Assembly: GCA_023228195.1 (NCBI GenBank)
Contig: JALOBR010000087.1
Span: 1-6,029, forward strand
Direction: 5' to 3'
From: Candidatus Omnitrophota bacterium
GTDB taxonomy: Bacteria > Omnitrophota > Gorgyraeia > Duberdicusellales > 4484-171
DNA: 6,029 nucleotides
Shown here: one piece after another, positions 1 through 4,772 of the stretch
How the letters are laid out: every line of letters begins with the position of its first letter
How positions within the stretch are numbered: the stretch's first letter is position 1
The notes under the pieces: generated by a model
What the model saw: the letters and a program-made list of their open reading frames with translations, nothing else
What the model was told of the DNA's origin: nothing
The model's database searches: none
Program-made: the position numbers and the translations under genes

Positions 1-779
1 CCTTTTATGGTTCTAACCTCGCAATTAATGATTTGGGAAGAAAGAAATTTAACATCTTCCGGGTCGATAATCGTGTCGTTTTCTCCATGTATCAGAAAAG
101 TTTTTGCCGTAATCTGCGAAAGCTTAATTAAATCGCCAAGCTTTTTTGTAGAAATAACAAATAAACCATGTTCATAAAACGCGCGTAAGCTCTCTTCGCT
201 CATAGCCTGAAACTGCTTTACAATTTTATTTTTAATGCCTTCGGGAAGATTTTGTCCGAAACTTTCAATTAACGTATCTGCCATTTTTTGCCGGTCATGG
301 GAATCTATCTGTGAACCTTTCTTAATTGTTTCAACCATCTTATCGTTTGCTTTTGTCCCCAGGCTTGCCAGGCACAATTGCTTTACTTCATTATGATGCC
401 GCGAGGCGAACGCAAGCGCTACTATTCCTCCCCACGAAGCAGAACACATCGTAACGCTCTTATTAATCCCTGTCGCCTTTATAACCTCGCGCAGAATATC
501 TACCTGCTCATCCAACGTAACGAAAACCGGGCCGGAAACAACTTTGCCTTTACCTTCGTTGGGAAAGTCAAAAAGCACTATTCGATAATGCGGCGCATAA
601 CGCATAATAAAAGTATGCCACATTGCCATGGATTGCTGCACGCCGTTAAGGCATATAACATGCGGGCCTTTGCTCTCATAAATCCTGTAAGGAATTTGAA
701 ACCTTCCCGATTCAATTACCCCCTTTACGATTGCTGAACCGTGACGCATATATTTTGTGAAATTAGATTTGTCGGACAT
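1..779 (-). CDS. alpha/beta hydrolase, RhlA/PhaG-like (3' end cut by window)
   Basis: An open frame runs from ATG at 779 off the left edge, giving 259 residues with no stop. The fold markers are in order: a strand plus LNG turn (residues 41-46), VLFDFP (68-73), the nucleophile elbow CSASWGG with Ser115, and HGENDTIID with the probable acid Asp235. The catalytic His should lie beyond the edge. The NG turn instead of HG, the FDxPxxGKxK stretch and the Ser-to-Asp spacing resemble PhaG and RhlA. Those enzymes move or join 3-hydroxyacyl groups from acyl carrier protein for polyhydroxyalkanoate or surface-lipid synthesis. There is no signal peptide, so it is probably cytoplasmic. AGGGG lies 8 nt before the start, and a TATAAT box with a large palindrome lies upstream. 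The alpha/beta hydrolase fold is well supported. The acyl-ACP transferase role is inferred from memory of family sequences, and an ordinary esterase remains possible. Confidence 0.72.
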   Translation of the reverse strand, partial: MSDKSNFTKYMRHGSAIVKGVIESGRFQIPYRIYESKGPHVICLNGVQQSMAMWHTFIMRYAPHYRIVLFDFPNEGKGKVVSGPVFVTLDEQVDILREVIKATGINKSVTMCSASWGGIVALAFASRHHNEVKQLCLASLGTKANDKMVETIKKGSQIDSHDRQKMADTLIESFGQNLPEGIKNKIVKQFQAMSEESLRAFYEHGLFVISTKKLGDLIKLSQITAKTFLIHGENDTIIDPEDVKFLSSQIINCEVRTIK

Positions 780-809
780 TTTTCTATCCCCTATAAAATA
801 AAGCCTTCC

Positions 810-815
810 ATTATA
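810..815 (-). promoter_or_regulatory. candidate -10 box for the alpha/beta hydrolase gene
   Basis: The minus strand reads TATAAT here, a perfect match to the sigma-70 -10 consensus, 31 bases before the start codon at 779. No good -35 hexamer stands at 16-18 bp; that space is occupied by the perfect palindrome at 817-836. This could be an activator-dependent or repressed promoter, or a chance AT-rich match. Confidence 0.35.
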
Positions 816-816
816 T

Positions 817-836
817 CCGCAGTCTTAAGACTGCGG
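817..836. repeat. perfect 20-bp palindrome CCGCAGTCTTAAGACTGCGG
   Basis: All 20 bases are self-complementary with no spacer. It lies in the 82-bp gap between the stop of the secreted-protein gene (862) and the start of the hydrolase gene (779), one base upstream of the TATAAT box on the minus strand. Weaker outer arms (TTATATCCGC at 811-820 against GCGAATATATAA at 847-858) suggest a larger imperfect dyad. No T-run follows on either strand, so it is not a normal terminator. It could be an operator or a small dispersed palindromic repeat. Confidence 0.6.
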
Positions 837-861
837 TCTTGACGCCGCGAATATATAAAAA

Positions 862-1407
862 TTATTTCTTCAAAGCCTTAAGATAAGCCTTTCTATCCTG
901 AACCGCCTTTTTAACTCTCATGCCAATACCAAATCCGCCTAAGCCTTCTGATTCTGCCTTATGCGCCGCGCCGGATGCAATCTCTGCCGCATCCTTAGCA
1001 TTATCTCCGCTGGCGATAAGTTCAGCCACCGCAGCTACAGCGTTTTTCAGGGCTCTTCCCCTTACCCCGTCATTCCACAAATCCAATAAAACAGGTTTTA
1101 TGTCGGCTATTGGCGCAGATGACGATATCATTCTTTTTACGGAATTTTCCGTAGTCTTTACAAACTCATTGGATATTCCTTCTTGTTTGAGTTCAATCTT
1201 TAATTGTTCAAAAGAATTATCAACAGGCAGGCAATACCCCGAGAAACTGACAAACAAAAGTAGCAGAATAAATCCCCCTATAAATCCCCGGCCTAAAGGC
1301 TTGGGTGTCAGCACGGCTAATTCCCAAGCGGCACACCTTGTAATTCCCGCCTTAAAGGGCGGGGTTTTAGTGTCGCGGGGAATAAAAATGTTAAACGCTA
1401 TCTTCAT
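862..1407 (-). CDS. secreted helical protein of unknown function, signal peptide split by an inserted element
   Basis: 181 residues; I do not recognise the family with confidence. The start at 1407 has AGGTG 11 nt upstream. The N-terminus is odd: MKIAFNIFI (1-9), then 38 polar and glycine-rich residues (10-47), then LLLLFVSFSGYC (48-59). Joining the two outer parts gives a textbook signal peptide, and the 38 residues are exactly what the palindromic element at 1273-1380 plus one target copy encodes. The mature part (about 60-181) is Ala/Lys/Glu rich and helical, with glycine-marked turns such as NDGVRGRALKNAV and SEGLGGFGIG, and a basic C-terminus. It is probably periplasmic or extracellular. 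A GTG at codon 32, inside the element, could give a shorter product with a usable signal peptide (LGRGFIGGFILLLLFV). The gene appears to stand alone. Confidence 0.62.
   Translation of the reverse strand: MKIAFNIFIPRDTKTPPFKAGITRCAAWELAVLTPKPLGRGFIGGFILLLLFVSFSGYCLPVDNSFEQLKIELKQEGISNEFVKTTENSVKRMISSSAPIADIKPVLLDLWNDGVRGRALKNAVAAVAELIASGDNAKDAAEIASGAAHKAESEGLGGFGIGMRVKKAVQDRKAYLKALKK
1267..1386. mobile_element. MITE-like palindromic element with AATAAA target duplication, inserted in frame
   Basis: The core is 1273-1380 (108 bp), flanked by direct copies of AATAAA at 1267-1272 and 1381-1386. Its ends read TCCCC and GGGG(A). Subterminal CTATAAATCCCCGGCC on the left matches, imperfectly, the complement of GGGCGGGGTTTTAG on the right. 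Inside are further stems: GCC-TAAA-GGC, CTTGGG with CCCAAG, and CCCGCC-TTAAAG-GGCGGG. Core plus one target copy is 114 bp, divisible by three, with no stop in the host frame. There is no room for a transposase, so any movement would need an enzyme supplied from elsewhere. This is comparable in behaviour to the in-frame Rickettsia palindromic elements, but I claim no sequence relationship. Confidence 0.65.
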
Positions 1408-1431
1408 GTTATTGATTACACCTTTCTTTTT

Positions 1432-1456
1432 GGGGACTTATCCGCGGGGAACTTAT
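1432..1456 (+). repeat. short direct repeat GGGGACTTAT / GGGGAACTTAT
   Basis: GGGGACTTAT (1432-1441) recurs as GGGGAACTTAT (1446-1456), with CCGCGG between. The pair lies 24 bases upstream, on the minus strand, of the secreted-protein start, and just before a small plus-strand ORF for which the second GGGGA could act as ribosome site. It may be a fragment of a dispersed repeat or a binding-site pair. Confidence 0.35.
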
Positions 1457-1458
1457 TT

Positions 1459-1548
1459 ATGTCTAATGTTAGCGCAAGCTCTATCACTCTTATTTTAAGA
1501 GCGATTATTGCGCCTATTGTAATACAAGAAATGCTTAAACGCAAATAA
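1459..1548 (+). CDS. possible 29-residue hydrophobic peptide
   Basis: ATG at 1459 to TAA at 1546-1548 encodes MSNVSASSITLILRAIIAPI followed by VIQEMLKRK. GGGGA sits 8 nt before the ATG, an acceptable ribosome site. A polar N-terminus, a hydrophobic centre containing one Arg and one Pro, and a basic tail would suit a short amphipathic or membrane-associated peptide. It is on the same strand as, and 60 bp before, the small lipoprotein gene. ORFs of this length arise often by chance, so support is weak. Confidence 0.25.
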   Translation: MSNVSASSITLILRAIIAPIVIQEMLKRK

Positions 1549-1608
1549 AAAAATGGCGCGCTACAAATTTTAGATTGACTTATAACACTTTATACTGTAA
1601 AAACAACT

Positions 1609-1758
1609 ATGAGATTAATAATGGCGTTGATTATATTCTTGTCATTCTTGTCCGGTTGCGCGGGGGTTTGGAAGAAAATAACCAATCCATTTAACAGAGT
1701 CAAAGATTGTAATGATATCTGCGATCCTTATGGCAATTGCGAAAGAGTCTGCAAATAA
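1609..1758 (+). CDS. small lipoprotein with twin CX3C cysteine tail
   Basis: 49 residues. The first 17 form a lipoprotein signal peptide: MR, a hydrophobic core LIMALIIFLSF, then the lipobox LSGC with the modified Cys17. Ala18 rather than Asp follows, which in Gram-negatives favours outer-membrane sorting. The mature protein is about 33 residues after Cys17. It has a basic stretch (WKKITNPFNRVK) and ends CNDICDPYGNCERVCK. Its cysteines 34, 38, 44 and 48 form CX3C-X5-CX3C, which could close as two disulfides linking two short helices. I recognise no family. It lies against the direction of its larger neighbours and converges on the serine hydrolase gene. TTGACT (1575-1580) and TATACT (1591-1596) lie upstream but are only 10 bp apart, so the promoter is unclear, and no clear Shine-Dalgarno is present. 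The case rests on the intact lipobox and cysteine pattern. Confidence 0.6.
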   Translation: MRLIMALIIFLSFLSGCAGVWKKITNPFNRVKDCNDICDPYGNCERVCK

Positions 1759-1812
1759 TAATGAATGCAGTATTTTTTCAAGCCCTGAATGCCATAGGCA
1801 GCCCGACAAGAC

Positions 1813-1855
1813 ACCCTGCCGGATAGTACGAATTACCCTGCCTCGCAGGGCAATT
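1813..1855. repeat. ACCCTGCC direct repeat and GC-rich hairpin after the serine hydrolase gene
   Basis: CCCTGC-CTC-GCAGGG (1836-1850) is a 6-bp stem with a 3-nt loop. AATT on both sides extends it across one mismatch (1831-1855). ACCCTGCC occurs at 1813-1820 and again at 1835-1842, so the GCAGGG arm could pair with either copy. On the minus strand the hairpin begins only 3 nt after the hydrolase stop codon. It may help end that transcript, but no T-run follows, so it is not a standard intrinsic terminator. Confidence 0.45.
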
Positions 1856-1858
1856 ACT

Positions 1859-3085
1859 TCAATCTGTTTTTTCTACCTTTTTTAAAATTTTCGCGGCGAT
1901 TTCCGTCATAACTTTTAGTTCGGCCATTATTGAATCAAGGTTATTTTGACAATCCCATATATTAGCAAACATAACATAAACAATATCCGTATCGGGATTG
2001 TAATTCATCAGAGTAAGATATCCAGCGTGAGCGCCGGCATGTCCATAACCGATGCCCGGAGAATACACAACACCAAGGCCATAGGTAGATTCTGCTCCAT
2101 CGTCTCTCTTTAAGCCTGTTTTCATCATCTCAACTGTCTCCCTGCTAAGTCCTGCATCGGCCTTAAACAACTTCCGGCACCAGTTAACAAGCTCCATGGG
2201 TGTAGTAATGATATTACCTTCAGCAACATGCGGCGACATATTCGACTCGGTTACTTCTTCATATCCGCCATTCATCCAGACATAACCTTTTACAAAAGGC
2301 TCCGGCAAAATTTTGTCTGAACCTTCCCATGGAAGGCTGGTATTAGTAAGGCTGTTTGGAATCAATAATTCATCTTTGATAAAATCAGCGTAAGACTTTC
2401 CGGAAACTCTCTCAATAATTTTTCCAAGCATAGAATATCCGGTATCTGAATAATGATAAGCTGTTCCCGGCTTAAAAAAAGATAAATGGTTACTGGCATT
2501 AACGCCGACCAGTTCGTCAAAGGTAAAAGTGTGGCTGCTATCTTTCTTCTCTATGTAATCGATGTAATTCTGTCCGACGTAAAGTTGATTATGAGAAAAT
2601 TCATTATCGGGGATAGCGTTATTAGAAATATCAAATATGCCGGCTCTATGCATAAGAAGCATCCTGATAGTAATTTCATTTTTATAAGGAATATCATATT
2701 CGAAGGCATCAGGCACATAAGGAATATCTTTACCCGGAATATTGCTGGTTATCTTATCATCAATATTAAGTGAACCTCGCTGGTTAAGGAGCATAATTCC
2801 CGCGGCAGTGAATGTTTTGGTTACGCTGGCAATACGAAAATGACAGGCACCAGTCACATTATCATTCATGTCTGTGGCAATAAAATAATCACCCTTGGGC
2901 GAAAGTATCTGCATAGCAAGCCCGCCGTTAAAGTTGGCTTTGTCGCTTTTATACGCCTGCCATTCGGTCTCTAATATTTTTGAAATTTCAGATTTTGTAT
3001 CTACCGGTAAATCACTGCTGCATCCGCTAAAAAATAAAACTACGGCAATAATACTTGTAAGAAAAATTCGCGAAGGATTTTTCAT
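1859..3085 (-). CDS. serine hydrolase lipoprotein, beta-lactamase/DD-peptidase (class C-like) superfamily
   Basis: 408 residues, complete. A lipoprotein signal (residues 1-22) has lipobox FSGC with Cys22 followed by Ser, predicting an outer-membrane lipid anchor facing the periplasm. The active-site motifs are in family order. SVTK (87-90) supplies the nucleophile Ser87 and Lys90. YSD (212-214, in HYSDTGYSMLGKIIERVSG) is the tyrosine motif, with Asp where YxN enzymes have Asn. HAG (349-351, in GYGHAGAHAGY) replaces the KTG box, as in class C-like hydrolases. The family covers D-Ala-D-Ala carboxypeptidases, esterases and peptidases; substrate cannot be read from sequence, and this is not evidence of beta-lactam resistance. 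AGGGGAG lies 5 nt before the ATG. The gene follows the membrane-protein gene by 10 bp, and its ribosome site overlaps that gene's end, so the two are probably co-transcribed. Confidence 0.9.
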   Translation of the reverse strand: MKNPSRIFLTSIIAVVLFFSGCSSDLPVDTKSEISKILETEWQAYKSDKANFNGGLAMQILSPKGDYFIATDMNDNVTGACHFRIASVTKTFTAAGIMLLNQRGSLNIDDKITSNIPGKDIPYVPDAFEYDIPYKNEITIRMLLMHRAGIFDISNNAIPDNEFSHNQLYVGQNYIDYIEKKDSSHTFTFDELVGVNASNHLSFFKPGTAYHYSDTGYSMLGKIIERVSGKSYADFIKDELLIPNSLTNTSLPWEGSDKILPEPFVKGYVWMNGGYEEVTESNMSPHVAEGNIITTPMELVNWCRKLFKADAGLSRETVEMMKTGLKRDDGAESTYGLGVVYSPGIGYGHAGAHAGYLTLMNYNPDTDIVYVMFANIWDCQNNLDSIMAELKVMTEIAAKILKKVEKTD

Positions 3086-3095
3086 TATGTCTCCC

Positions 3096-3635
3096 CTATT
3101 TTGACGATTCCTTTTTTAAGCCTTTACCGTCCCCGCTTAAAAATATTCTCGTCTGAATAAAAAAACCAAGAATAGCGCAAAGGATAAAAATAATTCCGGA
3201 CAGATTTCCCCCCAAAGATAAAACCTGCGCAATCATTATGGCTCCAATAAGGGAAGAAAGAACAATAAGCGCCCAGTCAAAAACAAAATGAAATAAAATC
3301 ACGCCCAATATAGCGCCTATAACAAACAATAACAGGCCTACTGTTTCCGGAAATTTAAGCAACAAAGCCAGGTGATAAGCAAAATATCCTCCGCCGATAA
3401 ACCCGGCGAGAATAATTGCAAAACGCTGCAGAAAAACTGCCAACATTGCCCCTAAAAGCCCGAAAAGCAATGCTCCACCGAATAATGGCATGCTATTAAA
3501 CGGCCCAAGGACAGCTAATGAAAAATCAACCCCAAGCGCAAAACCAACAATACCCACAAAAAGCCAAAATAATTTGCGTCCCAGGAATAAAAGACACAAA
3601 GCCATTACGACGATAAGTATAAAATGTATTGTCAT
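3096..3635 (-). CDS. seven-helix integral membrane protein, TMEM198/DUF4203-like
   Basis: 179 residues, very hydrophobic. Seven likely membrane segments are at about 4-19, 22-43, 51-69, 71-93, 98-118, 119-140 and 145-162, followed by a short charged tail (SGDGKGLKKESSK). Glycine-rich helices and the GRKLFWLFVGIVGFALG stretch after helix 1 resemble the TMEM198/DUF4203 group, whose bacterial members have no settled function. This assignment is from pattern memory. GGGAGGG sits 9 nt before the ATG. It is the first gene of a probable two-gene unit with the lipid-anchored serine hydrolase. The membrane-plus-envelope pairing suggests an envelope role, which is inference. Confidence 0.75.
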   Translation of the reverse strand: MTIHFILIVVMALCLLFLGRKLFWLFVGIVGFALGVDFSLAVLGPFNSMPLFGGALLFGLLGAMLAVFLQRFAIILAGFIGGGYFAYHLALLLKFPETVGLLLFVIGAILGVILFHFVFDWALIVLSSLIGAIMIAQVLSLGGNLSGIIFILCAILGFFIQTRIFLSGDGKGLKKESSK

Positions 3636-3687
3636 ATTATTTCGCCCTCCCTTTCTCCAATCTGATATTTATTTCTATTCCTTTATC

Positions 3688-3729
3688 AAACTATACAAGT
3701 AGTTTAATACGGTAATTGGTTGAGGGCAA
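3688..3729 (-). promoter_or_regulatory. possible promoter region with 6-bp dyad upstream of the membrane-protein gene
   Basis: On the minus strand TTGCCC (3724-3729) and TAAACT (3701-3706) are 17 bp apart, each matching four of six consensus bases. A second -10 candidate, TATAGT (3690-3695), matches five of six but lacks a partner. A dyad AAACTA-TACAAG-TAGTTT (3688-3705) covers both -10 candidates and could be an operator. Evidence is weak. Confidence 0.3.
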
Positions 3730-3940
3730 ATGAAAGTTTAAAGATACAACGAGAATCAAACATATTCCTCTCACGCGCCCGCCACGTCCGCCGGAAAACA
3801 TCCATGCGGTCAGGTTCGGGGATAATTTACACTATCATTTTTCCCGCGTATTTGCACACTTGAAAAAACGATGTACTCATTAATTTTGTTTTTTTGAGAC
3901 GGGGTGAAAGTTCGATAAAAAATTAAGGAACCAAAGAAGA

Positions 3941-3981
3941 AAAATATAATGCCCACCTTTCGCAGGTGGGCATTATATTTT
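3941..3981 (-). terminator. intrinsic terminator of the acetate kinase/FolE2-like operon
   Basis: A perfect 18-bp stem (AAAATATAATGCCCACCT and its complement) closes a 5-nt loop. The core GCCCACCT/AGGTGGGC is GC-rich, and on the minus strand the 3' arm runs into TTTTTCTTC. It starts 17 bases past the stop of the FolE2-like gene. The plus strand also has a T-run after the stem, so it could work in both directions. Confidence 0.88.
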
Positions 3982-3998
3982 TATACCTTCTGATACTC

Positions 3999-4772
3999 TT
4001 AATAACTGAGCGGGATCCACATACTTTTTTCAATTCCTATGGATGTGCTGTAAGAATGAAGCATGCCAAAGTTTGAACAACTAACCGCGTACCATTTGAT
4101 ATTATTCATATGTGCCAGTTCGTTTTTTATCTCATCTACCACCACAACGCTTGTCTTTTTTTCTGAATGTACTTTTTTAATTACAAATACCTGGTCCTCC
4201 TTGGTTAAAAAAGAATAGACGGGTACCAAAGCATGCCTATCTACCAAAGCAACAATATCTTCCGGATAAATGTCTTTCTGCGATTCAACCTCTATATCAA
4301 TCATACTGAATTGACCGAAGAAGCCTCCGGGTTCATCAAACGATGCAGGATAAGTAGTAATGCACGGAACCTTAATTTTAAAAACAATGCGCGGCTTTTC
4401 AGCTTCGGTAGCTGTAACGGAATACTTGCATAGATATCTTACCAAACACTTCTCTTTTGATGCAGGTGTTCGTTTTTCAATAAAAAATGGGTAACTAAAA
4501 TCAATCTTAACCATTGAAGCCTTTAATTGCTTAAGGTAATCTTTAATGTTAGCTTTAAGGGTTTCTGTTCCTATGCGTTCGCGGTGGGCATGCACGATTT
4601 TGATAAATATATCAATCCAGCTTGCCTCAAACTCCTGCATAATACGCGCAGAAATAGTAATATCGGCGATTGTGTGCTGGCCGGCCTTATTAGCTCTTGA
4701 TGTTACTTTCATCGGAAAAGGCAAATTTTCCATACCCACATCTGCTAAATATCTTTTTTCTTCTTTCATCAT
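3999..4772 (-). CDS. FolE2-type GTP cyclohydrolase homologue lacking the metal site (probable pseudoenzyme)
   Basis: 257 residues, near the usual FolE2 length. Similarity to the FolE2 (COG1469, GTP cyclohydrolase type IB) fold runs end to end. It covers DVGMENLPFPMKV (11-23), GQHTIADITIS (31-41), the PFFIEKRTPASK region (95-106), ALVPVYSFLTKEDQVFVI (181-198) and IKWYAVSCSNFGMLHSY (225-241). FolE2 makes dihydroneopterin triphosphate from GTP for folate or queuosine. The residues that define it are gone: CPCSK reads YPASF (141-145), GAHNQR reads FFGQF (151-155), the DEKxVTE segment reads DQVFVIK (193-199), ESIHNH reads GMLHSY (236-241), and the GTHMSRF segment reads EASWIDIF (49-56). His239 alone remains. 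No frameshift or stop is present. AAGGAGG precedes two adjacent ATGs; the second (4769) has the better spacing. The first ATG overlaps the upstream stop as ATGA. The family call is strong. Loss of GTP cyclohydrolase activity is a firm inference; the present role is unknown. Confidence 0.75.
   Translation of the reverse strand: MMKEEKRYLADVGMENLPFPMKVTSRANKAGQHTIADITISARIMQEFEASWIDIFIKIVHAHRERIGTETLKANIKDYLKQLKASMVKIDFSYPFFIEKRTPASKEKCLVRYLCKYSVTATEAEKPRIVFKIKVPCITTYPASFDEPGGFFGQFSMIDIEVESQKDIYPEDIVALVDRHALVPVYSFLTKEDQVFVIKKVHSEKKTSVVVVDEIKNELAHMNNIKWYAVSCSNFGMLHSYSTSIGIEKSMWIPLSY

Larger units (their letters stand above)
3636..3998. other. 363-bp intergenic region
   Basis: I see no gene here; the longest ATG frames I read are 33 codons (minus, about 3706-3807) and 19 codons (plus). 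The region holds the possible promoter near 3688-3729 and a GC-rich patch (3776-3820). It also has GGGGATAATTTACACTATC (3818-3836), partly closed by CGGGGA / TTCCCG arms (3817-3822, 3841-3846), and the terminator at 3941-3981. The GGGGA segment may be debris of a mobile repeat. Confidence 0.5.

Noticed and set aside
378..737. 119-codon plus-strand frame
   Set aside because: It lies antisense to the alpha/beta hydrolase, whose motifs (CSASWGG, FDFP) are encoded on the minus strand; the plus product has no recognisable features.
920..1498. 192-codon plus-strand open frame antisense to the secreted-protein gene
   Set aside because: It begins inside the minus-strand gene and passes through the palindromic element. 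Its sequence is low-complexity Ala/Ser/Pro. The minus frame has a ribosome site and a reconstructable signal peptide, so this is a shadow.
1487..1501. CTCTTA-TTT-TAAGAG hairpin as a terminator
   Set aside because: AT-rich 6-bp stem with no T-run, inside a possible small ORF; too weak to call.
1575..1596. TTGACT and TATACT as a sigma-70 promoter for the small lipoprotein
   Set aside because: The spacing is only 10 bp, far below the 16-18 bp needed, so they cannot act as a pair.
1761..1826. 21-codon plus-strand ORF just after the small lipoprotein gene
   Set aside because: Short, no separate ribosome site, no signal or motif, and it runs into the repeat area; likely chance.
3706..3807. 33-codon minus-strand ORF in the intergenic gap
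   Set aside because: No ribosome site and no motif, and its composition resembles non-coding or repeat-derived sequence.
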